From contig NC_084480.1 of assembly GCF_030035675.1 (NCBI RefSeq), positions 134,366,738 to 134,430,737 of the forward strand: a stretch of DNA of 64,000 nucleotides. Reading direction: 5' to 3'. Shown one piece after another: positions 22,893 to 33,423 of this stretch. The DNA is from Rhineura floridana. Its lineage: Eukaryota; Chordata; Lepidosauria; Squamata; Rhineuridae. Position numbers and translations under genes: made by a program. The notes beneath the pieces are model-generated. The model worked only from the letters and a program-made list of their open reading frames with translations. It was not told where the DNA came from and made no database searches. Each line of letters opens with the position of its first letter. The first letter of the stretch is position 1.

Positions 22893-23272
22893 TAGGAGTT
22901 GGGGAGACATTCATTTCAGTTCACATGTAACTGCAAACCGATCTAATTTGAACTTTCTGAAACAATACACAAACGGAAGCACAGCCATTCTTTGAAATTC
23001 ACACTTCTTTGAATTTTGCAATGCAGTTCTCCAGCCAAGCAAAATATGCATACAATGCATATATTGGTGAAAATAACATACAAAGTTGCATTACATTAGG
23101 GAAAATTGCTTTGCAAATATGTGTACATTAGGAGACATTCACATTAAAACACTGATGAATTTTCGTGAGGACTTTAAAAAGAATCGCAAACAGATGCGGA
23201 AATGTGGAGAATGTAGAACTGGAAAAAATAAGAAACAGAGAAAATGTAAATTGTCAGATTTGCCCATCCCTA
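22893..23272 (+). mobile_element. hAT-like non-autonomous element, family C
   Basis: Matches 58504-58947: 'ctttctgaaacaatac', 'ttgaattttgcaatgcag', 'gcccatcccta' end. The left end is diverged and no convincing 8-bp duplication remains. Confidence 0.7.
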
Positions 23273-23748
23273 CTCTTGAGTGCCTTCAGTTACTGTTTTG
23301 GGAACTGAGACGTATAAATATTTTGGTTCGTGAGTGCTGCTGTCAAGGTGGACCTGACTGGAGGAGTGTTGATGGCATAGAGAGGTCTTTCCCAATTAAG
23401 CCTTTTGCCTGAAGTCGTTTGTGGCTCAGAAGGTGGTTCATGCCAGCTGTGTTACCATAAATGAAGAGAGCCAGCCCTTTAGAGTGGGACTGATAAACAT
23501 GAACATTTTCAGGGCCGAGGATTTCAAGCTGGTTGTTAATTAGCTCATCGTAAACACCACACACGAATATTATGCTGTTGAGAGCAATGGCAGTCTGTTG
23601 TCATTTTTAACAAGGCTGCCGCATGTTGCCCAGTGAAATAAAAGGAGCGAAATCTAACACAGGCAACACTAGCTGCTACTTGGACTAGCACAGATAATCA
23701 GAAGGGGGGAGAGAGGGAGAGAGATCAGCCCTAGCAAACACATTATAG

Positions 23749-23863
23749 CAGAGCTTGGAAAAGTTACTTTTTTGGACTACAACTCCCATCAGCCCACTCC
23801 AGTGCCATGCTGACTGGGGCTGATGGGAGTTGTAGTTTAAAAAAGTAACTTTTCCAAGCTCTG
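23749..23863. mobile_element. hAT-like palindromic MITE, family B, 115 bp with 8-bp TSD
   Basis: Starts 'cagagcttggaaaagttact' and ends 'agtaacttttccaagctctg'. It is flanked by perfect 'cattatag' repeats at 23741-23748 and 23864-23871. The inner arms 'actacaactcccatcagccc' are shared with family A. Confidence 0.9.
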
Positions 23864-24168
23864 CATTATAGTCCTGTCAATTTGCTTTAATGTTGTGCCC
23901 CAAGATGGTCCTTGTCCAGTAAGTCACGGAACTTAAAGGTGCAATATACAGTTGGTAGCCAGAGCTATTTTCTGCTTAACCATGGGGCAAGATACCAGAA
24001 TATTCAGTAAAATACCCTGATAGTGCAGAATGACAAAAATATGTTGTTGTTTACCCTTCCTTGTTTTCCTATAGTTTTGCACTAATATTAAAAAATGAGC
24101 TCCTGAAAGAGGATAGCGGGAAATAGATCTGCTGAATTCCGTCTTTAGAAATTACCTATTTATCTAAA

Positions 24169-24551
24169 CAAGAGGTGGTTTAAGCCCAAGGGCTACATTT
24201 CCTCATGGGTAACCTTCCAGGAGCCACATATCATTAGTGGGCGGGGCCAGAGACAAGAGTGGGCAGAGCAACACACTCTTTGCATGTTATTCCAGCCATA
24301 CACACAAGATTTCTACATGCGCCCACTCACAACTCTCCATTTCCTTGCTTAAGCAAGCAAGCAAGAGGCATTATCATAGTTCAAGGGCACGTTCCAGCCA
24401 GGCAAAAGCTCTTGAGGGAGGCGCAAAGCAGGGCTGGGGAGGGGCAACTCTGGGGAAGGAGGTATGGCTTGGGAGAGTCCTGAGGGCCAGAGAGATACCT
24501 TGGGGGCGGTGGTCACCTTCAGTCCCTAGGTCTGAGGTTTCTTCATCCTTG
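24169..24551 (-). mobile_element. hAT-like non-autonomous element, family D
   Basis: Matches the reverse complement of 30236-30632: 'cctcatgggtaaccttc', 'gtgggcagagcaa', 'gcaagcaagaggcattatca', 'ggcaaaagctcttg'. The right end 'cttcatccttg' matches the family D terminus and the left end is diverged. The LINE starts immediately to the right. Confidence 0.7.
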
Positions 24552-26092
24552 GATCCCCAAGTCTTGAACAACTTTCGCCCCATATCGAATTTGCCATTTT
24601 TGGGCAAGATCATTGAGCGAGTGGTGGCTAGCCAGTTGTCAGCACACTTGGATGAAGCGGATTACTTGGATCCATACCAGTCAGGTTTCAGGACTGGACA
24701 TAGTACTGAAACAGCCTTGGTCGCTTTGGTGGATGATATGAGGAGGGCATTAGACAGGGGAGAATTCACCTTTCTAGTCCTCCTAGATCTCTCAGCGGCT
24801 TTTGATACCGTCGACCACGGTATCCTGTTGGATCGCCTGGAAGGATTGGGAATAGGAGGCACTGTTTTACAGTGGTTCCGTTCCTTTCTCTCTGACAGGC
24901 ACCAACAGGTAGCATTGGGAGATGAGGTTTCAGACCCTTGGCCCCTCACTTGTGGAGTGCCACAGGGCTCTATCCTCTCTCCCATGCTATTTAACATCTA
25001 TATAAAACCGCTGGGAGCTATCATCAGGAGGTTTGGGCTGCGGTGTCACCAATATGCTGATGACACGCAGCTCTACCTCTCCTTTAAATCCTCACCGGAG
25101 TTGGCTGTGGAGACCTTGTCCAAGTGCCTGGAATCCGTGAGTGGGTGGATGGGAAGGAACAGGCTGAAGCTCAGTCCTGATAAGACCGAGGTGCTGCATG
25201 TGGGTGACAGGGGAATGTTGGGTGTTGTTGACTTGAGGCTTAATGGGGTGAGCTTACCCCTGAAGGATCAGGTCCGCAGCCTTGGGGTTGTTCTTGATTC
25301 CAAGCTGTCCATGGAGGCGCAGATTTCGGCAGTGAGCCGGGCAGCTTGGTATCAACTACACCTCATACGGAGGCTGCAACCCTACCTCCCTATTCATCAG
25401 CTCCCACTGGTAGTACATGCCCTGGTCACCTCTCGATTGGACTACTGTAATGCGCTCTACGTGGGGTTACCCTTGAAAACGACCCGGAAATTACAACTTA
25501 TACAGAATGCAGCGGCGCGCTTACTTACCAACAGCCGCCGCCGGGACCACATTACGCCAGTATTATTTGATCTTCACTGGCTGCCGGTTGTTTTCCGGGC
25601 CCGATTCAAGGTGTTGGTATTAACCTTTAAAACCCTGTACGGTTTCGGCCCAGTTTACCTGAAAGAGCGCCTCCACCGCCACCAATTATGCCGCCCAACT
25701 AGATCAGCCACACAAGGTTTTCTCTCAATCCCGCCAACCAAAACAGTTAGGTTGGTGGGTACTAGGGAGAGAGCCTTTTCTGTGGTGGCCCCCACTCTCT
25801 GGAACTCCCTCCCATGTGATCTTCGACATGCCCCTTCCCTAGATGTATTCCGCAAGGCCCTGAAGACGTGGCTATTCCAACAGGCCTTTGAGGTCCTTGG
25901 GATGGGTAAATCTCCATGATTTTGTCATCTATCGTATGCTGCTAAAATAATTGTTTTATATATGTATTGATGACTGTCCAGTATTTATTTTATCTACTGT
26001 TATTAATGTGACTGCATTTGATATTATTGTATTTTATTTCATTTTAATGTACGTCGCCTAGAGTGGCTAATTGCCAGATAGGTGACACACAA

Positions 26093-26128
<36 letters not shown>

Positions 26129-26130
26129 AT
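24552..26130 (+). mobile_element. L2/CR1-group LINE, 5'-truncated, ORF2 open
   Basis: The best preserved LINE here. From about 24552 to 25919 the frame is open and encodes the reverse transcriptase: 'LNNFRPISNLPFLGKIIERV', 'LDLSAAFDTVDHGILL', 'CGVPQGSILSPMLFN', the YADD catalytic box at about 25053-25064, and a C-terminus ending 'ALKTWLFQQAFEVLG'. The endonuclease domain is missing, so the insertion is 5'-truncated. The same frame stays open upstream to an ATG at 24237, but those first roughly 105 codons lie in the family D element and are not LINE protein. The 3' UTR of about 180 bases ends in (ATT)n. The intact frame suggests a young insertion, which cannot move by itself. Confidence 0.9.
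26097..26128 (+). repeat. (ATT)n microsatellite at the LINE tail
   Basis: About ten ATT units following the LINE 3' UTR. It is the characteristic tail of this LINE subfamily. Confidence 0.9.
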
Positions 26131-26189
26131 TCAGTTGAATTCTTGCCCATCCCTACATTATGGTAGCTGATGTTAGTGTTTTATTACAT

Positions 26190-26285
26190 TGTATGAGGCA
26201 TTAATACATTTATTACATATAGTGTGGTATGTCACCCTGGAATCTGTTTTGATAAAGGGTGGTATAGAAATGGTTTTAAAATAAA
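26190..26285 (+). mobile_element. L2/CR1-group LINE 3' UTR fragment
   Basis: 'gtttgataaagggtggtata' 'gaaatggtttt' resembles the LINE end 'gggcgggatataaat'. No coding part is present. Confidence 0.45.
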
Positions 26286-27184
26286 CACACAAATTACTTT
26301 TCCAGGGCAACTGGCACAACATGCTAAAACAGTAATGAAAATACAGATTAAAAACAAACTCATGAAAATGGTGTGACAGTGAAAAACAACATCTGTGCGA
26401 ACTTCTGCTTGAAATTATGCTTTGAGATGATGGAGAACAGTACAGTTTGATGGACCAGTTTCTCTGACTGCAGCCTCTGTGGTGGGCTTGAGATGGCCTA
26501 GTGGCCTTGGGATGTTAGGATGATCTGAAATTATTTTGCATCCCTCCTGTCCTTTCCCAGACAGGCTGAGAGCCTAAAGGGTACAGAAAAAAAAATTCAT
26601 AGAAGCCTTAAAAACCAGATTTTGCAGACCTCTACCTAAGCTCTGATTAGACTCCAGGACTAGGATGAAAAGAGAGAAAAATTTTCAGTTTTTGTGTATT
26701 TGCTCAACTGTCTGACAAAAGGGCTTTCTTCACTGAACATGCACTTTTCAGTGCAAAAATGAAAATTTAGCAGAAGGTAAGCACTATATGGTCCACTTTT
26801 TCTTTCAACTTTAAAACTGGACAAACTTACCTTTCTGGATCCTTTGATGCAAAGAGAAGAATGTAACCATATCTGAAACACCTTAGAGTTAGTCCGTGTC
26901 CTGAAGAGGCAATTGGGCACATACACTGCAGATTGGTGTACATGTGTGTGTTTTTCAGATTCCTGGAAGTGGCTGAGAGGCTGAGTGAAGCAGAAGAAAG
27001 GAGTAACAGTGGTAAATAAAACCTCCTTATCCACAACAAGCACACTTCGGAGGTCCCATGGCTCTGACGATGCAGCTTAATCTGTTCTCAAATCTGTAAA
27101 ACACATACCAGAAGCCACTAAGGAAATTGCTTATTTCCTTAAATGTCAACAAGCAATTCCTCCAGACTTCACTCAACAGTCAAC
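26286..27184. other. Intergenic, nothing recognised
   Basis: Frames at 26660-27045 on the minus strand have no recognisable domain. Confidence 0.5.
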
Positions 27185-27270
27185 AGTCAAACAGCCGTCC
27201 TGGGCTCCTACTGGGAGGAAAGGCAGGATATAAATTTAACAAATAAAATAATAAAAGTAAATAAAATATG
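27185..27270 (+). mobile_element. L2/CR1-group LINE 3' end fragment
   Basis: 'tcctgggctcctactgggag' 'gaaaggcaggatataaattt' with an (AAAT)-like tail, matching the 3' end of the LINE at 61264 (minus). Confidence 0.6.
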
Positions 27271-27544
27271 ATTTCATCATTCTTCATACCAGTTTTTATC
27301 CAGGAAAGGTATGGAAAATGAGGAAGAACACTGCCCAAACCACTCATTGTTGTGGTTGCATTAACCACACAGCTGTGCAACAGAGCAGGTTTATCTCTCC
27401 CACTGCATTTTAACAAAGGAACATAAACAGTGGGTATTTGGAATTCCCACTGGGGGGGGCACAAACAGGTAGAGGGGGGGAAATATTTAGCCCACTGGCC
27501 ATATGTTGTATTGGCCTGCCATATTTCATCAGTCCCTCTAATAG

Positions 27545-27615
27545 TTGTTGTTATATGCATTCAAGTTGATTACGATTTATAGCAACCCTATGGATCTTTT
27601 TGGATATATTCATAA
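27545..27615 (-). mobile_element. SINE/BovB tail fragment
   Basis: 'ttcaagttgattacgattta' 'tagcaaccctat' is the reverse complement of the Sauria/BovB tail, followed by 'ggatatattcata' as in the 5S-headed SINE at 55868. Confidence 0.7.
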
Positions 27616-27795
27616 TCTAGCGCTTCGTTCCGGATTTAAAAAATCCCTTTCACACTGCAGTACCGATTTAGCGGCATTTCACACAATGGTCTTTCACACA
27701 GCAGTCACCTACCGCGGCCGTTAGAAGACTGCTTCTTTTCCCGCCTTTTCTATTCAAAAGCTCTGCTTGTTCTTTCTGTGTGGGGGGGTTTGAAA

Positions 27796-27841
27796 GAGGT
27801 GCAATCACAATCAGCTGAGAGGTGCAATCACAATCAGCTGA
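27796..27841 (+). repeat. Perfect 23-bp tandem duplication
   Basis: The unit beginning 'gaggtgcaatcacaatcagc' occurs twice head to tail with no mismatch, then a third partial 'gaggcg'. Confidence 0.9.
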
Positions 27842-28079
27842 GAGGCGCGGCAGCACAGCAGCAGAGGCTCTGGTTGAGCACAAGCAGCAGCAGCACAGGC
27901 TGAGCAAAGGCTGCATGCTGGGAGGGCTGTTGGTAAGGGCAGGAACGCACTGCATGCTGGGATGGCTGTCACATGAGCAGCGCCAGCTAGCGCAAAACTC
28001 CCACAATCTTCCAGGTTCCCAGCCTGCTATCAGAATTTTTCTGGTATCATTTATTGCGAAAAATAGCGCTCCAAACTTA

Positions 28080-29560
28080 ACATCCTCTTACACCGCCATT
28101 TTTACGCATTCGTTGTGGTGTCGATGGAAGCCTGACCAATTCTATTCCAGCCTTTATTGGGGTGTGCCAGGGCTGTATTCTGGCTCCAACTCTATTTAAT
28201 CTTTTTCTCAACTATTTGAGAGACTGCTGCTTGTCTGATACCTTTCACCCCCCTAAATTAGCTGGAATTAAATGCCCTCTGCTTTTATATGCTGATGACG
28301 CCGTTTTAATGTCCTTATCGAACATTGGTTTAAAACGGCTTCTACGAGCCTTCATGGCATATTGTATTGAAAATTCTTTAACTATTAATTTCTCTAAATC
28401 TAAGATTATGGTATTCTCTCGCCAGATATCTACTTGTTCCTGGTACGTTAAGGCTCACTCTATAGATCAAGTCAGGCAATTCAAATACATGGGGGTGACA
28501 TTTCAGTCAACACTCTCTTGGTCTGCCCATATTTCTTCCGCGGTTCAATCGGCTTTGAACACCACCAAGGCAATACTCCATTTTTTTTCACCACAGGAGG
28601 GCAATACATTCCAGCAGCGATTCAAGTTTTCAAACAACTTTTATATGGGGTCCCAACTTGGGCCCCAGGCTTTAATGCCAAGGTTGAATCAGTTTTATCT
28701 TGCTTTCTGAGAACCATTTTTGGTATGCCCCACTGTGCTTCTGCTGCTGGCCTCCAACTTGAGACTGGGATTTATTCCACTGAATGTTTGGCGTGGCTTT
28801 TCGCGTTCAGATTTTGGATCAAAGTGATCTATGCTGACCCCTCTAAGGATTATTTATATCTTTTATAGAAAGATCCCTTTATCAGCTCCTGGTCTAAGCA
28901 TTTTTAGAACAAATTAAAGATGCTTGACCTTTCATTAGATTTTTTATCTCTTATTGACCCGGCTTCGGCCAAACACATCATAGAACAACGTATTAAAGAC
29001 ATTGACCTCCAATACTCAAGATCGAGGGCTATCACCACTTGTTCTCCCATGTTGCTAGGCTTGAACTTTGCTTTCCCTAATTATGCTGCCTATTTGACAA
29101 ATTTATCCATCCCAAAATACTGTCTGATATTCTCCAGAGCAAGATTTAATTGTTTCCTCTCAGCGATCCTTGAAGGTCACTTTTAAGGTATTCCTCTAGC
29201 GAAGCGTCTTTGTCCTTGTACTCTCACTGAGATAGAATCTTTGGCTCATATTTTGCTCCACTGTGATTTGTATAATGTAGAACGGTCCAGATTTATCTTT
29301 CCTATAATCATCTGTTACCCTGGTAGATCCTCCAATTGGTATTTGCAATACCTTATGTCAGATGATGATAAGCTGATGACACAATCTGTTGCTAAATTTC
29401 TTAACTTAGTTCTGATGTTAAGAAAGTATTCCCTGCTCTAAAAATCTTTTAAGATCTTATTTGTATTAATATGTACTGTTTTTACCTTTGTAGTACTACT
29501 GTTTAAATTTTATATTTGTGGGTCTTTGACCTTAATAATAATAAAGAAAGAAAGGAAATT
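28080..29560 (+). mobile_element. Non-LTR retrotransposon, clade unlike the other LINEs here
   Basis: Reverse transcriptase pieces: 'CQGCILAPTLFNLFLNYL', a 'LLYADDAVLMS' catalytic box at about 28270-28302, 'NFSKSKIMVF' and 'QFKYMGVTFQSTLSWSAH'. Downstream frames (28920-29186, 29241-29441) hold a C-terminal 'CPCTLTEIESLAHILLHC' Cys/His motif. The frame is broken several times. The YADDAV box and terminal Cys/His motif differ from the YADDTQ of the L2/CR1-group copies, so this is another clade (I/jockey/Vingi-like is possible). The tail is AAT/AAAG-rich. Similar 'tagcgct..aaactt' strings at 28067 and 29562 look like a target duplication. Confidence 0.75.
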
Positions 29561-30128
29561 AGCGCTAAACTTCCACTACATTCCATCAGAATTCCAGAGC
29601 TACCCGTTATGTCATGTGAAAGCTCAAATATTATGCGCAATTTAACAGGAAATAAATCGTCAGAATAACGGAATAAAGTGCAGTGTGAAAGCACCCGAAG
29701 TCAGAGCATCACAGGTAAAGGTAAACAAGCCGATCCATCTGGAGGATCCTAGCTCTATCTTCCCTCTGGAACATAAACAAAAGAACAAAACAGGAGTTGC
29801 TCTTGCCCCACTTCCAACAGAAGGGTGGGGACTAGCTCCATCCCAGATCCTGCTGCACCCACCAGCCACACATGCAGCAACTGTGAGAAGGGGCCCTGCA
29901 TGTGTGCTGACATTGACACATAATATTCCTCCATTGCAAAGGGGCATCCTGGGCCAAGCATGCTCCTCCCACCCATGGAGGAGCTCTGTATGCATATGTT
30001 CTGTTCTCACAGTAACCAGGCAAATCTGTGGCAGGGCTACACCACGTTGCCCTACAATCCCTTTGTGCATGCTTTTAACACATGAGGGTGTAGATCTGAC
30101 TCCCCCTAATGTCTAAGAACATGGAAAC

Positions 30129-30235
30129 ATGGTAGCTCAGTGGTAACATCCTTTGCATATAGAAGGTTCCAGGTTCAATCTCTGGAATTCTGGTAGGGCT
30201 GAAACCCTAGAGAGTCTCCACCACTCCCTGTACAC
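30129..30235 (+). mobile_element. tRNA-derived SINE, left half
   Basis: Box A 'tagctcagtggta' and box B 'ggttcaatctc' head, then 'gaaaccctagagagtctcc'. It belongs to the same family as 59875-60075 and 42330-42515 (minus). It breaks off at 30235 and resumes at 30779. Confidence 0.85.
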
Positions 30236-30632
30236 CAGAGATGGGGATCCTCAGGCCTGTGGGCTGAATGCCACTCTCCAGGCCTCTCTATTGGGGCTTT
30301 GGGACTCTCTTCAGGTCAGGCCACCTCTCCCCAGGCTGCACTCCATCTCCAGCCCTGTTCTGCACACTCCACAAATGCTTTTGCCTGCCTGGCATGGGTC
30401 TGTCAACTATGATGATAATGTTTCTTGCTTGCCTTGATGTGTGGATGGGGTGGGTGTGGATGGGTGGATTGTAGAAACTTCTGACTTTTGCATGGCTGGT
30501 ATCTAGATAAGAGTCACATCCATTGCTCTGCCCATTTTTATCTCTGACTCTGCCCACTACTGCCCTGCACCCCTCAGAAGGTTGCCCATGAGAGAATGCG
30601 GTCCTTGGCCTGAAAAAAGTTCTCCATCCTTG
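30236..30632 (+). mobile_element. hAT-like non-autonomous element, family D
   Basis: Starts 'cagagatggggatcctcagg' and ends 'agttctccatccttg' (inverted ends). It is non-coding and 397 bp long. It matches 24169-24551 in the other orientation. It is flanked by 'ctgtacac' and 'gtgtagat', which match at 5 of 8 positions and both resemble the SINE target. Confidence 0.8.
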
Positions 30633-30640
30633 GTGTAGAT

Positions 30641-30778
30641 CAGGCGTGGGGGACCTTTGACCCTCCAGATGTTGCTGAACTGCAACTCCCATCAGCCCCA
30701 GCAAGCATGACTAATGGCTATGGATGATGGGAATAGTGATTCAACAACATCTGGAGGCAGAAAGGTTCCCCACCCATG
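30641..30778. mobile_element. hAT-like palindromic MITE, family A, 138 bp with 8-bp TSD
   Basis: Starts 'caggcgtgggggacctttga' and ends 'aaaggttccccacccatg'. It is flanked by 'gtgtagat' (30633-30640) and 'gagtagat' (30779-30786), 7 of 8 matching. It inserted at the target duplication left by the element on its left. Confidence 0.9.
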
Positions 30779-30832
30779 GAGTAGATAATACTGAGCTAGA
30801 TGGGCCAACGGTCTGACTTAATATCCCAGTTC
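30779..30832 (+). mobile_element. tRNA-derived SINE, right half
   Basis: 'gagtagataatactgagcta' then 'gatgggccaacggtctgac'. It continues the SINE begun at 30129. Confidence 0.85.
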
Positions 30833-30883
30833 TAGAAATGCCTTGAGTTCCCAATACATCCACAAGCAAGAGCAGTCCACACA

Positions 30884-30995
30884 GATTTCATAATAGCAGA
30901 AACAGAATAAGAAGATCTAATGGCAATCACTCTGCTGCTGCTATTATGAAATCTAACAGCAGAATCAGAGTGATTGCCACTAGATTTTCTTATTC
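30884..30995. repeat. Interleaved inverted repeats
   Basis: Arm A 'gatttcataatagcag' (30884-30899) pairs perfectly with 30938-30953. Arm B (30905-30934) pairs with 30966-30995 at 28 of 30 positions. The order is A, B, A', B'. Confidence 0.85.
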
Positions 30996-31109
30996 ATGAA
31001 AACTAGGTGGATTACGTTTTCTGGGGAGGCACAGCAGTTAATAGTAAAACTAACATACACTGATGGACTTTTGTTTGTTTGTTTAATCAATTCAGGTACA
31101 AACCATAAC

Positions 31110-31277
31110 ATCTACTTAAAAAAGAAAAAGGCTAAACAAGAGATGAATTGATTCCATAAAGGAAGCCACAACCTGAACTAACAAGAACTGAACAGGGTGG
31201 TTTACAACAGATGCTATTGGAGGTCGCTAATTCATAGGGTCGCCATAAATTGTAATCAACTTGAAGGCACATAACAC
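31110..31277 (+). mobile_element. BovB/RTE LINE 3' end
   Basis: 'gattccataaaggaagccac' through 'gggtcgccataaattg' and 'aacttgaaggcacataaca'. It matches the longer copy at 54830-55490 and has a short CA-rich tail. Confidence 0.8.
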
Positions 31278-32614
31278 ACACACAATCTCTCCATTATTTA
31301 AAAATTAAAATATTTTTAAGTATTTGGCAGCCTTTTGAGGTATGCGTGCACACATGCATCTCAGTGTGCCAGCACTATCCCTGCCTTGCTATGGTCTTCC
31401 AGGCACAATTGAAATGGTTTTGGTTTGTTAATCATTAAAGGGTTGCTCCAAACATTGTTTGAGACCTTTTTGTCCTCTGCCTTTGCAATCAACGTAGAAA
31501 GGCATTTTCAGCAGTTGACCCCTAACACTTGAACTTCCTTCTTGGAGTACTCTGTCATTTGACCTTCGGCGGGCTTCTAGAATTTTCTCGGTGACCATAA
31601 GAACTGGGAACTTACTGACTTTTAAAAAGTAATGAAGGCATAGTGTGTGAAATTTGGCATCAGAATTTCAAGTTTGTGTATTGAACTTGTGGATGCACAG
31701 AAAAGGGTGCATCTGATTTCCCTGCTTTTGCCCTGAGGTGTGTGTGTCCTACTTTCACACTAATACTACTGAGAAGGGAAGGGCTCTTTGATATCCTCCA
31801 TCCATTCCTTGCTGTGGGACAAATGTTAATGAGAGTCCTCCTAATGCAAACACTTTTATCACCTTGTCAAGGTAAGAGTCTGCTTTATGTGACAATGTTT
31901 GATGGCTCCGGTAATATTTTATGTTCTCATCACACAAATTACTGCTTTCCCCCCCCCCCCCAGGCTTTAAGAATCAATTCCTTTCCTTGAGCTCCAGCTA
32001 TCTATTTACTTATATGAGTAAAACACACAGCTTTTCCTAAATCCATTCAGAGAGCATAGCCTTTTTATGGGATATATATAAATCATTCCAAGTGAGAAGG
32101 GAGCACATCACAGTAGCATCTTATTCAGCAGGAACAGAGCGTTCCATCTAAGTACTTTGTAGGTAATTTTGGAATTGAATGTAAAGATTGATTTCTAAAC
32201 TAGCTTCAGGAAAAGCAAATTGATTAAAGTGGTACATACTGCAACAAATTGGCATGAAAAATATGGGGGGGGAGGAAAAATTGACATGGCCTTTTGTGCA
32301 AGTGTCCATGGGAATTAATAGGATGGAGAGAGACCCTTAAGAAATGCCATCCTATCTATCAATACAAAGCCTCCCCTTAATGTAAACAAGGCGTCCCTCA
32401 CCCCCACCCCACAACAGTGTAGTGTAATCCCATATAGCTGCTATTTTCCAGTGAATACAGAGTGCAGCAGATGGGTCTTTCCTACCTGAACTATTGCCTT
32501 CCCTCCCACTCAGCAACTATCAGGTATGGACGCTTCCATGAGTTGCCTCACCCATATTGCCCCCTGAATTCACCTGCATATCTCAGTCACATCAGACTGA
32601 AGTGGCTCCTACAC
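31278..32614. other. Intergenic, nothing recognised
   Basis: Ordinary AT-rich sequence with a C-run at 31950-31963. No coding or repeat feature is supported. Confidence 0.5.
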
Positions 32615-32751
32615 CAGGAATTGGGAACCTGTGACCCTCCAGGTACTGTTGGACTCCAACCCCCATCACCCCCAGGCTACCTGGCCAATGGTCAGGGATG
32701 ATGGGAGTTGTAATCCAGTAACATCTGGATGGCTGCAGATTCCAGACCCTG
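32615..32751. mobile_element. hAT-like palindromic MITE, family A, 8-bp TSD
   Basis: Starts 'caggaattgggaacctgtga' and ends 'gcagattccagaccctg'. Flanks 'tcctacac' (32607-32614) and 'ccctacac' (32752-32759) match at 7 of 8 positions. Confidence 0.85.
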
Positions 32752-32818
32752 CCCTACACATCACTGTGGAGGCATGTGAAGAGAAATAAATGTAGTGATA
32801 GCTGGTACTGCATATCTT

Positions 32819-32964
32819 TACAGCAGGGATGGGGGACAAGCAACTCTCTAGATGTTGCTGAAACACAACTCCCATCAGCCTCAGCCAGCATGGCCAGTTG
32901 TCAGGGATGGTGGGACTTGCCATCCAACAACATCTGGAGGGCTATAGGTTTCCCAATCCTGTCT
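32819..32964. mobile_element. hAT-like palindromic MITE, family A, 8-bp TSD
   Basis: Core 'cagggatgggggacaagcaa' to 'ggtttcccaatcctg' with short extra ends. Perfect 8-bp repeats 'catatctt' at 32811-32818 and 32965-32972. Confidence 0.8.
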
Positions 32965-33339
32965 CATATCTTGGACCTCTTAGTTTCCATTGTGCTGAAG
33001 TGGCCATGCTCAGGATCTAGCCTAAAGGTCCCAGTGGAAGGAGATCATTTGGTTGCTTGTTCCACCAACAGAGCAAAATCGCAACCATGCAGGTGTGAAA
33101 AGTTTCTTCACAACCTCCATACTTTCAAGAGGATAGCCGGTACTGGTGATTGAAGCAGATTACATTCAGAATATTACATGATCAACCACTTGTGGTAATA
33201 GTTTCTGTGAGTCCCAGGAATATATGTATAGAGAATCCTCCTGAGAAATTTTGTAGTCTAATTACATTATGATCACCATCATTTCCATCAGACTTCCTTT
33301 GAAATTCCTCAACATTATTCTTGAGAAGGAGCTTTTTGA

Positions 33340-33423
33340 GCAGGTACCAACCAGCATAGTCAATGGTCAGGGATGATGGGAATTGTCCAACAATATCTGG
33401 AAGGCCACAGGTTCCCCAACTCT
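33340..33423. mobile_element. hAT-like MITE, family A, half element
   Basis: Only the second half remains: 'caatggtcagggatgatggg', 'caacaatatctgg', ending 'ccacaggttccccaactctg'. Confidence 0.6.

Larger units (their letters stand above)
27640..29692. mobile_element. DNA-transposon-like repeat split by a LINE (tentative)
   Basis: The left edge 'ctttcacactgcag' (about 27647) and right edge 'gcagtgtgaaag' (about 29679-29690) are inverted. Between the left edge and the LINE lie a 23-bp tandem duplication (27796-27841) and a repeated 'actgcatgctggga' motif. After the LINE the sequence resumes at 29561. The ends resemble terminal inverted repeats but no target duplication was found. Confidence 0.4.

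Noticed and set aside
24237-24551. N-terminal extension of the LINE protein
   Set aside because: This part matches the non-coding family D element at 30236-30632, so it is not protein-coding.
29660-30116. Overlapping frames on both strands at 29660-30116
   Set aside because: Low-complexity proteins with no domain, lying next to repeat edges.
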